Shown: positions 17,578-26,689, numbered from the stretch's first letter. The stretch is DNA of 64,000 nt from Saccharicrinis fermentans DSM 9555 = JCM 21142 (GCF_000517085.1 NZ_KI912107.1:318425-382424), one strand, 5' to 3'. A program made the numbers and translations. Notes: generated by a model not told the origin, from the sequence alone.

Positions 17578-18345
17578 ATGCAAGTATTGATTGTAGAAGA
17601 TGAGCCCTTGGCTGCTACACATCTTACATTATTAATCAAAGAATGTGATCAAGATGTTGAAGTGCTAGATGTGTTGGATAGTGTTGATGGTGCAGAGGCG
17701 TGGTTAAAGTCGAATTCACATCCACCATTGATCTTTATGGATGTGCACTTGGGTGATGGTATTTGTTTCGAAATATTTAAACGGGTCCCCATTTCTTCAT
17801 TTATCATTTTTACCACAGCCTATGATCAATATGCATTGCAGGCTTTTAAGGTAAATAGTGTTGATTATTTGTTGAAACCGCTGACCCGGGAAAATGTGAG
17901 TGATGCTTTGATGAAGTATCAGAAATTCTCTAAAAAGAAAGATGACCTAGTCTTGAAGCCGGATATTTCAAAACTATTGGATACCATTCAAAATATACCA
18001 TCCCAATATAAAGAACGTTTTGTTGTAAAAGTAGGTGCGCATATTCGTCCTGTTTACACCAAGGAAATTGCTTGCTTCTATAGTCATGAAAAGGCCAGTT
18101 ATCTATTGACTCAAACAGGAAGAAATTACCTGATAGATTTTGCTTTGGATAAATTGCAAGACATGTTGGATCCAAAAAAGTTTTTCAGAATCAGTAGAAA
18201 ATACATTGTCAGCCTGAGTGCCATTGAGGATGTTATTGTGCAGGGACCATCGCGTCTTAAAATTAAAATAGTAGCCGGTACCAATGAAGGTGTTATGGTG
18301 TCGCGCGAAAGAATAAAAGAGTTCAAGTGTTGGTTAGAAGGGTAA
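17578..18345 (+). CDS. LytTR-family response regulator
   Basis: Cytoplasmic response regulator of 255 residues and partner of the preceding kinase. The receiver domain covers about 1-120, with acidic pair DE at 8-9, phosphoacceptor Asp in LIFMDVHLGDG, the Thr in FTTAYDQYA and Lys in YLLKPL. The LytTR DNA-binding domain covers about 145-255 (IRPVYTKEIACFYSHEKASY, then FFRISRKYIVSLSAIE). LytTR proteins bind imperfect direct repeats upstream of their targets. Targets here probably include the TonB receptor operon (inference). It is the last gene of the block. Confidence 0.92.
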   Translation: MQVLIVEDEPLAATHLTLLIKECDQDVEVLDVLDSVDGAEAWLKSNSHPPLIFMDVHLGDGICFEIFKRVPISSFIIFTTAYDQYALQAFKVNSVDYLLKPLTRENVSDALMKYQKFSKKKDDLVLKPDISKLLDTIQNIPSQYKERFVVKVGAHIRPVYTKEIACFYSHEKASYLLTQTGRNYLIDFALDKLQDMLDPKKFFRISRKYIVSLSAIEDVIVQGPSRLKIKIVAGTNEGVMVSRERIKEFKCWLEG

Positions 18346-18447
18346 ACGTGTGAAGCGTTACAGCATTGATCCTTTGACATAGTGGCTAAAAACCTTATTT
18401 TTATTAAGTATAAATTACAGCTTTTGTCAAAAAATGTAATGTGGAGA

Positions 18448-18479
18448 TTGCAATTTAATGTTTGCGAATATTACATTTG
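18448..18479 (+). promoter_or_regulatory. Candidate promoter of the AAA ATPase gene
   Basis: TACATTTG (18472-18479) matches the TAnnTTTG -7 box. A TTG at 18448-18450, 21 bases upstream, is a weak -33 box. The GTG start at 18507 would follow a leader of about 20 bases containing AAAAGGACAAG. Confidence 0.4.
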
Positions 18480-18506
18480 TCGTGTAAATAATTACAAAAG
18501 GACAAG

Positions 18507-19682
18507 GTGCAGTCATTTTTTGAAACACATAAATATCTGATTGAGAACTTACAAGTTCCTTTGCGGCGTAAGTTAATGGACGAGATTGATTGGAGTCATC
18601 GTCTAATTGGGATTAAAGGGACCAGGGGAGTAGGTAAAACCGATTTTCTGTTGGATTTTGCCAAGCGTACTTATGGGACTGATAAGGCTTGTTTGTATGT
18701 GAATTTGAACAATCTATATTTTACCGAAAATACCATTATTTCCTTTGCCGATCAGTTTCGAAAAACAGGTGGTAAAACATTGGTGTTAGATCAAGTCTAT
18801 AAATATCCGGGTTGGTCGAAAGAATTGAAATACTGCTATGATAATTTTACCGACCTACAAATCGTATTCTCCGGTTCAACCGTAATGAGGTTACGTGAAG
18901 AGAACCCCCATCTTAAAGAAATCGTTCATTCTTATAAACTAGAAGGTTTTTCTTTTCGTGAGTTTTTGGAACTTAAAACCGGCATTGACTTTGAGTCCTA
19001 TAGTTTTTCTGAAATTTTAGAGAGGCATGAAGAAATAGCTGGCGATATTGTAACCAAAATACGGCCATTGGCATATTTTGATGATTATTTGAAGCATGGT
19101 TACTATCCGTTTTTTTTGGATGATACGCATTACGCAGAGAATTTGATGAAGAGTCTTAATTTCATATTGGAAATTGATATTAGTTTTCTCCGTCAGATTG
19201 AGTTGAAGTATTTACCTCGGTTGAGGAAGTTGCTAAATAGAGTTGGAGGAGAGGCGCCTTTTCAACCCAATGTAAGTAAGCTAAGTGCTCATATCAATAC
19301 TTCCAGAGCCACGGTCATGAATTACCTTTATTATCTTCGCCAGGCTCGTTTGGTGAAATTATTGTACGATGGTCCCGAAGATATGCAAAAGAAGCCTTCT
19401 TTGATTTATTTGCATAATCCTAACCTGGTGTATGTGATACGTAGAGAGGAACCAGCTAAAGATGTTTTGCATAAAACATTTTTTTATAACCAGGTGGGAT
19501 GTAATCATGAATTAACTTATTCAAAAATAGCGGATTTTAAGGTGGATGACAAGGATCATTTTGTGATCTGTGGAAATGGGGACTGTCCTAAATATAAACC
19601 AGGCGTTTTGCAAGCGCGTGATATGATAGAAATAGGAAGTCCAGGGAATATTCCCTTATGGCTTTTTGGATTTTTGTATTAA
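18507..19682 (+). CDS. AAA-type ATPase with DUF4143 domain
   Basis: ATP-binding protein of 391 residues of the AAA_14/DUF4143 class. The P-loop is GIKGTRGVGKTDFLL (about residues 32-46), with the Walker B-like TLVLDQVYKYPGW, the sensor stretch IVFSGSTVMRL, and the conserved LEGFSFREFLEL. The C-terminal DUF4143 part includes a winged-helix-like segment (KLSAHINTSRATVMNYLYYL). Such genes are common single-gene accessory loci in Bacteroidota, and their function is unknown. Translation starts at GTG, just after a purine-rich AAAAGGACAAG. It is not in an operon with the PFOR gene, which is about 100 bases away with its own leader. Confidence 0.82.
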   Translation: MQSFFETHKYLIENLQVPLRRKLMDEIDWSHRLIGIKGTRGVGKTDFLLDFAKRTYGTDKACLYVNLNNLYFTENTIISFADQFRKTGGKTLVLDQVYKYPGWSKELKYCYDNFTDLQIVFSGSTVMRLREENPHLKEIVHSYKLEGFSFREFLELKTGIDFESYSFSEILERHEEIAGDIVTKIRPLAYFDDYLKHGYYPFFLDDTHYAENLMKSLNFILEIDISFLRQIELKYLPRLRKLLNRVGGEAPFQPNVSKLSAHINTSRATVMNYLYYLRQARLVKLLYDGPEDMQKKPSLIYLHNPNLVYVIRREEPAKDVLHKTFFYNQVGCNHELTYSKIADFKVDDKDHFVICGNGDCPKYKPGVLQARDMIEIGSPGNIPLWLFGFLY

Positions 19683-19783
19683 AATTTAAATGCAATTAGG
19701 AAATTGTTGTATTTTTATTACCTGATATTCAGTAAATTAGAGTAGTTCTAAATAATAGTAGTTAAAACTTAAATATTAAACAA

Positions 19784-22700
19784 ATGGCTAAAGAAAAGAA
19801 GTTTATTACCTGCGATGGTAATTATGCCGCTTCACACATCGCTTATATGTTTAGCGAAGTAGCTGCAATCTATCCCATTACGCCTTCATCTACTATGGCA
19901 GAGTACATCGACGAGTGGGCTGCTGGTGGAAGAAAAAACATTTTTGGAGAGACAGTAAAAGTGGAAGAGATGCAATCCGAGGCTGGTGCTGCAGGAGCAG
20001 TACACGGTTCGTTACAAGCAGGTGCATTAACTTCAACGTTTACCGCTTCACAGGGATTACTTTTGATGATCCCAAATATGTACAAAATTTCAGGTGAGTT
20101 ATTGCCTGCAGTATTTCACGTAAGTGCGCGTTCACTGGCCGCGCAAGCATTATCTATTTTTGGTGACCACAGTGATGTGATGGCCGCACGTCAAACCGGA
20201 TTTGCTATGTTAGCAACAGGTAGCGTGCAAGAAGTAATGGACTTGGCTGGTATTGCTCACTTAGCTTCGATTGAGTCAAGAATTCCATTTATGCATTTCT
20301 TTGATGGTTTCCGTACTTCTCATGAGATTCAGAAGATTGAAAGCATCGATATGGAAGATCTTAAAGGTCTTATTGATCAGGAAAAACTTCAAGCCTTCCG
20401 TGATAATGCTTTAAATCCAGAACATCCTGTTACCAGAGGTACTGCTCAAAACCCAGATATCTACTTCCAAACACGTGAAGCATCTAATAAATATTACGAT
20501 GCAATACCTGATATGGTAGCCAGGTATATGGATGAGATTACGAAGATAACAGGTCGTAAATATGCTCCATTTACCTACTACGGAGCAGAGGATGCCGAAG
20601 ACGTAGTGATTGCTATGGGGTCGATCACAGATACCATTAAAGAAGCCATTGACTATTTGAATGCTCAAGGCAAAAAGGTGGGACTGATTTCCGTACACCT
20701 TTATCGTCCTTTCTCTGCTGAATATTTTATGAAGGCTGTACCTGCTACTGTGAAAAACTTATGTGTTCTGGACAGAACAAAAGAACCAGGAGCTAATGGT
20801 GATCCTTTGTATTTAGATATTGTGGAAGTTTTTAACGGAAAAGCAAATGCACCAAGAATCATCGGTGGACGTTATGGACTTTCATCTAAAGATACTACCC
20901 CAACACAAATTATATCGGTATACGAGAACTTAGCTGCTGCTGAACCTAAAAATCAATTTACTTTAGGTATTGTGGATGATGTTACTTTCAAGTCATTACC
21001 TATGAAAGAAGAAATTTCTTTTGCTCAGGAAGGAACTTTTGAAGGTAAATTTTATGGTTTAGGTTCTGATGGTACGGTAGGTGCCAATAAAAATTCTATC
21101 AAAATTATTGGTGATAACACAGATAAATATGCACAAGCTTACTTTGCATATGACTCTAAAAAATCAGGAGGTATTACTATTTCTCACCTTCGTTTTGGTG
21201 ATACTCCAATTCGTTCCCCTTATTTGGTAAATACACCGGACTTTGTTGCATGTCACGTTCCTGCATATCTTCAGCAGTATGATGTGCTTAAAGGACTTAA
21301 AAAGGGAGGTACTTTCCTTCTGAATTCTATCTGGGATGCCGAAGAAACAAAAAATCGTTTGCCAGAGAATGTTAAGAAATACCTGGCTGCCAACGAAATA
21401 AAATTCTATATCATTAATGCTACCAAAATAGCCGAGGAAATAGGATTAGGAAGCCGTACTAATACCATTATGCAGTCTGCTTTCTTTAAAATTGCAGAGG
21501 TGATTCCTTACGATTTTGCAGTGGAGAAAATGAAAGAAGCAATTGTGAAGTCTTTTGGTAAAAAAGGTGAAGACATTGTTAATATGAACTACAAAGCAGT
21601 TGAGTGTGGTGGTGCTGTTACTGAGGTTGCTGTTCCTGCAGAGTGGGCTAAGCTTGAGGGTAAAGCTGTAGAGCACTCCAATGATGTGCCTGCTTTTATT
21701 AAGGATATTGTTTTTCCTATTAATGCGCAAAAAGGTGATGATCTTCCTGTGTCTGCATTTAATGGATATGAAGATGGTACTTTCCCTGCTGGTACAACGG
21801 CATACGAGAAACGTGGTGTTGCTGTAAATATTCCTGAGTGGCAAGTAGACAACTGTATTCAGTGTAACCAATGTTCTTACGTTTGTCCTCATGCTGCTAT
21901 TCGTCCTTTCTTATTAGATTCTGATGAGTTGGCGGGCGCTCCTGAGGGTACTGTGGCTAAAAAAGCCAATGGTAAAGGTTTTGATGGCTTACAATATAAA
22001 ATACAAATTTCTGCACTAGACTGTACTGGTTGTGGAAACTGTGCAGATGTTTGTCCTGCTAAAACCAAAGCGCTTGTGATGAAGCCATTGGATACACAGC
22101 GTGTTGAAGCAGAACGTTGGGATTATATGGTGAAAAACGTATCTATAAAGGATACAATTATGCCTAAACAACAAAACGTGAAAGCTTCTCAGTTTGCTCA
22201 ACCTTTGTTTGAGTTCTCTGGTGCTTGTGCTGGTTGTGGTGAAACTCCTTATATCAAATTGATTACTCAGTTGTATGGCGATCGTATGATGGTAGCTAAT
22301 GCTACAGGTTGTTCTTCAATTTATGGTGGTTCGGCTCCTGCTACTCCATATTGTAAAAATTCAGAAGGTAAAGGGCCGGCTTGGGCTAACTCTTTATTTG
22401 AAGATAATGCTGAATATGGACTTGGTATGGCTACCGGAGTGAATAAATTACGCGATCGTATTGAACGTTTGATGAACGAAAATATGGATGCCGTTAATGC
22501 TGACACGAAAGTAGCTTTTGAGGCTTGGTTAGCTAATAAAGAGAATGGAGATACAACAACTTCCGTTTCTAAAGCTGTGGTGGCTGCCTTAGAGGTAGAG
22601 TCGGCTCCAGTGGCTAAAGAAATACTTGCATTGAAAGATTACCTGGTGAAAAAATCAGTGTGGATCTTCGGTGGTGACGGATGGGCTTATGATATCGGTT

Positions 22701-23320
22701 ACGGTGGTGTGGATCATGTTTTGGCCTCTGGTCAGGATGTGAACATTTTAGTGATGGATACCGAGGTTTATTCAAATACAGGTGGACAAGCTTCTAAATC
22801 TACTCCTGTGGGTGCAGTGGCTAAGTTTGCAGCTTCAGGTAAGAAAATACGTAAAAAAGATCTTGGTTTAATGGCAACTACTTATGGTTATGTTTATGTA
22901 GCTCAAGTGGCCATGGGGTCAAACCAAGCACAGTATTTTAAAGCACTTAAAGAGGCAGAGGCCTATCCTGGACCTTCTTTAATTATCGCATATTCACCAT
23001 GTATTAACCATGGTCTGCGTGCAGGTATGGGTGCTTCGCAAGCTGAGAGTAAAAAAGCTGTTGAATGTGGATACTGGCATCTATATCGTTACAACCCACA
23101 ATTGGAAGAAGAAGGAAAGAATCCATTCCAGTTAGACTCTAAAGAACCACAATGGGATTTATTCCAGCAGTTCTTGAAAGGAGAGGTTAGATATACTGCT
23201 TTGCTTAAAGCATTCCCTGCTGAGGCTGCTGAACTATTCAATGCCGCAGAACAAAATGCGAAATGGCGTTATAGTACTTATAAGCGTTTTTCTGAACTGA
23301 ACTACGAAGTTGTTAAGTAA
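19784..23320 (+). CDS. nifJ: Pyruvate:ferredoxin (flavodoxin) oxidoreductase, single-chain
   Basis: Oxidises pyruvate with CoA to acetyl-CoA and CO2, reducing ferredoxin or flavodoxin; central to anaerobic catabolism and an oxygen-sensitive enzyme. All family parts occur in one 1178-residue chain: the N-terminal pyruvate-binding domain (YPITPSSTMAEYIDEW), the CoA/transketolase-like domain, and the two-cluster ferredoxin domain (CIQCNQCSYVCPHAAI near 688 and CTGCGNCADVCPAKT near 746). The C-terminal TPP domain has the proximal cluster cysteines CAGCGETPY near 815 and TPP/Mg-binding GDGWAYDIGYGG near 964. The length is standard. Codon choice looks biased as in highly expressed genes. The gene stands alone, with a strong terminator. 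Confidence 0.97.
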   Translation: MAKEKKFITCDGNYAASHIAYMFSEVAAIYPITPSSTMAEYIDEWAAGGRKNIFGETVKVEEMQSEAGAAGAVHGSLQAGALTSTFTASQGLLLMIPNMYKISGELLPAVFHVSARSLAAQALSIFGDHSDVMAARQTGFAMLATGSVQEVMDLAGIAHLASIESRIPFMHFFDGFRTSHEIQKIESIDMEDLKGLIDQEKLQAFRDNALNPEHPVTRGTAQNPDIYFQTREASNKYYDAIPDMVARYMDEITKITGRKYAPFTYYGAEDAEDVVIAMGSITDTIKEAIDYLNAQGKKVGLISVHLYRPFSAEYFMKAVPATVKNLCVLDRTKEPGANGDPLYLDIVEVFNGKANAPRIIGGRYGLSSKDTTPTQIISVYENLAAAEPKNQFTLGIVDDVTFKSLPMKEEISFAQEGTFEGKFYGLGSDGTVGANKNSIKIIGDNTDKYAQAYFAYDSKKSGGITISHLRFGDTPIRSPYLVNTPDFVACHVPAYLQQYDVLKGLKKGGTFLLNSIWDAEETKNRLPENVKKYLAANEIKFYIINATKIAEEIGLGSRTNTIMQSAFFKIAEVIPYDFAVEKMKEAIVKSFGKKGEDIVNMNYKAVECGGAVTEVAVPAEWAKLEGKAVEHSNDVPAFIKDIVFPINAQKGDDLPVSAFNGYEDGTFPAGTTAYEKRGVAVNIPEWQVDNCIQCNQCSYVCPHAAIRPFLLDSDELAGAPEGTVAKKANGKGFDGLQYKIQISALDCTGCGNCADVCPAKTKALVMKPLDTQRVEAERWDYMVKNVSIKDTIMPKQQNVKASQFAQPLFEFSGACAGCGETPYIKLITQLYGDRMMVANATGCSSIYGGSAPATPYCKNSEGKGPAWANSLFEDNAEYGLGMATGVNKLRDRIERLMNENMDAVNADTKVAFEAWLANKENGDTTTSVSKAVVAALEVESAPVAKEILALKDYLVKKSVWIFGGDGWAYDIGYGGVDHVLASGQDVNILVMDTEVYSNTGGQASKSTPVGAVAKFAASGKKIRKKDLGLMATTYGYVYVAQVAMGSNQAQYFKALKEAEAYPGPSLIIAYSPCINHGLRAGMGASQAESKKAVECGYWHLYRYNPQLEEEGKNPFQLDSKEPQWDLFQQFLKGEVRYTALLKAFPAEAAELFNAAEQNAKWRYSTYKRFSELNYEVVK

Positions 23321-23349
23321 TTATTTACTGACATCATTATATGTATGTA

Positions 23350-23378
23350 GGGTGTTCCGTTAGGGACACCCTTTTTTT
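23350..23378 (+). terminator. Rho-independent terminator after nifJ
   Basis: A 9-bp stem GGGTGTTCC (23350-23358) / GGGACACCC (23363-23371) with one G-T pair has loop GTTA and is followed by seven T residues. Confidence 0.85.
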
Positions 23379-23405
23379 GTATGTCGGGCATGGAATGAAA
23401 GTGCT

Positions 23406-23438
23406 GGCTCTATTTTTACCAGAAGGGATATGTAGTTG
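23406..23438 (+). repeat. Dispersed 33-bp repeat, copy 1
   Basis: Begins GGCTCTATTTTTACCAGAAG and is matched at 30 of 33 positions by 55929-55961. Both copies lie just downstream of the 3' end of a minus-strand gene. No function is recognised. Confidence 0.6.
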
Positions 23439-23530
23439 GTGCGTTGTTATAGTTGCCGGGTAAGTTTTGGGTCATTGCCAAAAGTTTATTATACAGGGGT
23501 TACTCAAACAGACAACCAACGATCATTGGT

Positions 23531-24539
23531 TTAATGGGATAGTAGTTTAATTTTGAAGGAGACCAGTGGGGAATCATTGCGATAGATGGTTAAATAATCG
23601 TATTTTTTCTTTTTTGTAGGTATCTGAAGTATAATTTGATCTTCGTCTATATGAACTTCTAAGAAAGCTGGTTTTCGATCTTCTTCATAAGCATAACTAA
23701 ATGATGATTCAAAGCTATTCATTGGATTTTGCAGTTTGAATTGTATCTGCAATGTGTCGCCGTAGGAGGGTGTTAATAGTCCTACCGAGGGACTTTTTAG
23801 AATAATATCGGAGTTTAAATAGATGGGATGGAACAATGGTAGTATGGCAAATTCCTCTTTGCTACGATCGCATAATAACCACTTTTTGTTTTTTGGATAG
23901 TGATGGAGGAAAAAATAAGCAGGGCTTGTCATGAAAAAAGCTTCATTGTAGTGAGGGATGAATTTTTTACTTTTCTCACTTACCATACCTGCACCCCAAG
24001 TTACATCTACCAAATGCCATCGTTTATTAATCTTAACTACATTCCAAATATGATTGCTTCGTCCTGCTTTGCGCCCTATATATTTTAATGTTTGTTTAGA
24101 ACTGCCTTCCACTACCTCGCATTCAAGTCCGGCATTATTACATAGTTTTTTAAACAGCAGGGCATAACCTTTGGCAAGGGCTTTTTTACGTTTGAAGGCT
24201 TCCTCGGCCAATCCCATGTTTATCTTTTGTATCTTCTGTTTTTTTTTCATCCTGTGTTTTATACCTGAAATTATAGGTGAATTTCTTCTTTTTAGCAAAA
24301 TGTTCCTTGGAATCAAATGCTATGTTTTTAGCTATCCAGTAATATATTGCAGCAGTCATATCTTCTTGGTTAGAAAAACGATGGTGAATGTGCGCTGCCA
24401 AGTTACCTATGCTGGGTAGTTTATCGGGTAGAGAATCCATACTCAGCTTTACTTCTGTCCGAATTTGAGCTGTGGTGTAAATGCCAGATTGTGTAGTCAA
24501 AAATATGACTAATATGAAATATCTCCACATAAATGACAT
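23531..24539 (-). pseudogene. Transglutaminase-like secreted protein, frameshifted and lacking the catalytic Cys
   Basis: Two overlapping frames make one gene. The first (24539 to 24186) starts with a signal-like N-terminus (YFILVIFLTTQSGIYTTAQ) and contains MTAAIYYWIAKNIAFD. The second (to 23531) has GYALLFKKLCNNAGL, SNHIWNVVKINKRWHLVDVTWG and a C-terminal beta-rich part. They join if one A is removed from a run of nine at 24239-24247 (minus strand), giving about 335 residues, the usual form of Bacteroidota transglutaminase-core proteins. The expected Cys before GY is Ala (KALAKGY), while the His (NHIWN) and Asp (VDVTW) are kept. So even the repaired protein would be non-catalytic. Sequencing error or slippage expression cannot be excluded. 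Confidence 0.75.
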
Positions 24540-24764
24540 TCTTGTATGAACTAAATCGATTGGTATATGAATAAAAAAATAATTTATTTTTTTCGAATTA
24601 ATTGTCTGTGCTAATATAATAATTCTTTTTAATGGTATTGCTTTGTTTATTTGTTAGGGAATGTAAAACAGAAAAATGCATTAGTAAATATATAACTCAT
24701 TTAAATGGCTATCAATCAAGTGTTCGCCAACTTGTTTTATTTACCATAACGATGCTATGCCTTA

Positions 24765-25706
24765 TTAATTGAGTTCAAAATGATAGGTAATGGTTCCTTT
24801 TTGATAGGCAGCTGCATTGGTATCTGAATTAAATTTTGCTTTTTTAGCAGCAGTTATGGCCGATTTTACTAAAGTGGAGTTCTGAATTGTTGAGCCCTTG
24901 AGCTGATATTCAGCACTGATTACCTTACCATACTTGTCAACGGTCACCAATATCACTATGATTCCGGATTCATTGGCATTGTACGAAGGGTATGGAAGAG
25001 AACCGATCAGAGAACGACCATCCAGAGAGAATCCAGTGCCAGAATCTCCTAGTCCACTACCTGAGCGGTTCTTGCTGTTGGGGTCGCCAGTCACATAACC
25101 TTGATTACCTGAGCCACCGGCATCTCCCTCTGAAGTGCTGTTGCTATTGGATTTTCCAAAGGCGTTACCTACGGTATTTCTGGTTTGATCAGCGATTCTT
25201 TTTTCTTCTTCTTTCCTCTTTCTTTCAGCTTCCAGTTTGCGTTGTTGTTCCAGTTCTGCTTGTCTTTTTGCCTCTGCTTCGGCCTTAGCTATTCGCTCAG
25301 CCTCGGCCTGTTTTTTTCTTTCTTCCTCCAGTTGTTTAATGCGAGCTTCTTCCTCTTGTTGCTTTTTAAGTTTTTCTTCTTTCTCTTTTTTTAATTGTTC
25401 AGCACTCTTTATCTCAGGAGCTTCGTCAAAGTCTTGTGTTTTTATTGATTCTTCCGCTTTGGGAGTGGATGACTCCCTGGGGGTTGGTGGAGGGGGAGTA
25501 GTCTGTGGTTCTGTGGGGCTAGGACTTGGACTGGATTTGGGGGGCTCAACGGCACCAAGGCCTGTCTCAACATTGCCTAAATTCACTAATATGCCCTCTT
25601 CTTCCTGAGGAAGCGTGGTTAATCCAAAGAAAATTAACAACAAAAGAATCAATACATGAAAAATTACGGATCCAATTACACCTTGACTGTTATATTTTTT
25701 TTCCAT
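24765..25706 (-). CDS. TonB family energy transducer
   Basis: Links the inner-membrane ExbB-ExbD motor to outer-membrane receptors. Residues 1-30 hold one membrane anchor (IFHVLILLLLIFFGLTTL). A Pro-rich part (PPKSSPSPSPTEPQTTPPPP) comes next, then a long charged coiled coil with Glu/Lys/Ala heptads (about 110-180), then a Gly/Ser linker. A TonB C-terminal domain follows (IVILVTVDKYGKVISAEYQL with YHFELN at the end). The C-terminal domain is short and TolA/TonB-like, so a Tol-type role is the alternative. It is the last gene of the exbB-exbD-exbD-tonB operon. Confidence 0.85.
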   Translation of the reverse strand: MEKKYNSQGVIGSVIFHVLILLLLIFFGLTTLPQEEEGILVNLGNVETGLGAVEPPKSSPSPSPTEPQTTPPPPTPRESSTPKAEESIKTQDFDEAPEIKSAEQLKKEKEEKLKKQQEEEARIKQLEEERKKQAEAERIAKAEAEAKRQAELEQQRKLEAERKRKEEEKRIADQTRNTVGNAFGKSNSNSTSEGDAGGSGNQGYVTGDPNSKNRSGSGLGDSGTGFSLDGRSLIGSLPYPSYNANESGIIVILVTVDKYGKVISAEYQLKGSTIQNSTLVKSAITAAKKAKFNSDTNAAAYQKGTITYHFELN

Positions 25707-25732
25707 TGTTTTAAACTTTGATAAACCTTGTG

Positions 25733-26128
25733 TTATCTTGCTTGTGTGGCCAGAATAAGTTTGTATTTGTTTCGGATGGCTATGTCCCTGATTTTACCAA
25801 CCACAGAAAAAGGCACTGTTTCATCCACATGTAGCGCTATGTATGTTTCTGGTTCGGCAGCCATAATTTCTTTCAATCGACGTTCTATTTTCCAAAAAGA
25901 AATCTCTTCTCCTGCAATAAAGTACTTCAAATCTTTTGTCACCGATATGGTAGTATTGGGCTTGGCCGATACTTGATGGTCGCTCTTGGGCAGAACCAGG
26001 TCCTTATTGGCCGGTGGAGTAACCATGGTAGAGGTGATCATAAAGAATATCAAGAGCAAAAACACAATGTCGGTCATACTCGACATGCTAAAGCCGGAAT
26101 CTACTTTACTTCTTCTTTTTAAAGCCAT
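25733..26128 (-). CDS. exbD: ExbD/TolR family biopolymer transporter, second copy
   Basis: Small inner-membrane motor subunit of 131 residues. It has a single membrane helix carrying the conserved proton-path Asp (SSMTDIVFLLLIFFMITST) and a periplasmic domain. The N-terminal 38 residues are nearly the same as in the preceding exbD, showing a tandem duplication followed by divergence of the periplasmic part. It lies 26 bases upstream of the tonB-like gene and would form the ExbB-ExbD complex with the exbB product. Confidence 0.9.
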   Translation of the reverse strand: MALKRRSKVDSGFSMSSMTDIVFLLLIFFMITSTMVTPPANKDLVLPKSDHQVSAKPNTTISVTKDLKYFIAGEEISFWKIERRLKEIMAAEPETYIALHVDETVPFSVVGKIRDIAIRNKYKLILATQAR

Positions 26129-26154
26129 TTTTTAGTTGTTTATTCGTTATTGGC

Positions 26155-26544
26155 CTACCTAATATCCAATACTACTTTTATTTGATGCGATTCAGCAATG
26201 TCTAACACTTTGGCCACCTCTCCGGTAGGCGCATTTTTATCGGTTCTCAATTTAATGAATGTTTTATCACTGGAATTAAATGTTTTCAGCAGTGCATCTT
26301 CCAAGGTCGCTTCCGACACTCTTTTGTTGTTCACATAAAAATTACCAGCAGACGAAACGCGGGCATTGATAAACTTTTCAATCACCACTTTTTTAGTTGC
26401 CTGTTTCGGTATTAATAATTTGATGGCATTGGGATGCACCATGGTGGATGTTATCATAAAAAATATCAGTAACAAAAACACGATGTCCGTCATACTTGAC
26501 ATGCTGAAACTGGCACTTATTTTGGTTCTTCTTTTTAAAGCCAT
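26155..26544 (-). CDS. exbD: ExbD/TolR family biopolymer transporter, first copy
   Basis: A 129-residue motor subunit with the same membrane segment and conserved Asp (SMTDIVFLLLIFFMITSTMV) as the next gene. Its periplasmic part differs (ATKKVVIEKFINARVSSAGN against LPKSDHQVSAKP). Two ExbD paralogues per operon are common in Bacteroidota, probably forming a mixed dimer in the motor. It is separated from exbB by a 167-base spacer that contains copy 2 of the dispersed palindromic element. Confidence 0.9.
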   Translation of the reverse strand: MALKRRTKISASFSMSSMTDIVFLLLIFFMITSTMVHPNAIKLLIPKQATKKVVIEKFINARVSSAGNFYVNNKRVSEATLEDALLKTFNSSDKTFIKLRTDKNAPTGEVAKVLDIAESHQIKVVLDIR

Positions 26545-26621
26545 ATCTTTTGGATTAAAAGAAATTTAGGTAAGAGATAAGTAAAGATAGTTTCATATGG
26601 TTAATTTTACCTTTCAAAGGC

Positions 26622-26689
26622 CATATGGAACTCTCCAACATTAATTATCCTCCTGTGTGTGAAACCATTTTCATGGCTTGTTTCATATG
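26622..26689 (-). repeat. Dispersed palindromic element, copy 2
   Basis: A 68-base minus-strand element in the exbB-exbD spacer, homologous to 16377-16443. The arms CATATGAAAC (26689-26680) and GTTCCATATG (26631-26622) are identical to copy 1, and the inner hairpin is TGAAA-atgg-TTTCA. A further half-site, CCATATGAAAC, follows at 26600-26590 after GCCTTTGAAAGG, so part of a second unit is present. Confidence 0.7.
26645..26686 (-). CDS. Possible 13-residue micro-ORF inside the dispersed element
   Basis: Encodes MKQAMKMVSHTGG with stop TAA, in the same register as MKRAMRVISHTGE in copy 1. Start, length and stop position are kept although the element has diverged. The frame is open upstream of the ATG into the exbB end. 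No clear ribosome site is seen. Confidence 0.25.
   Translation of the reverse strand: MKQAMKMVSHTGG

Noticed and set aside
21446-21892. 148-codon minus-strand frame inside nifJ
   Set aside because: Composition is that of reversed conserved coding sequence, and two such frames overlap each other here.
25237-25608. Plus-strand Ser/Cys-rich frame opposite tonB
   Set aside because: It arises from the complement of Glu/Lys-rich coiled-coil codons, not from a real gene.
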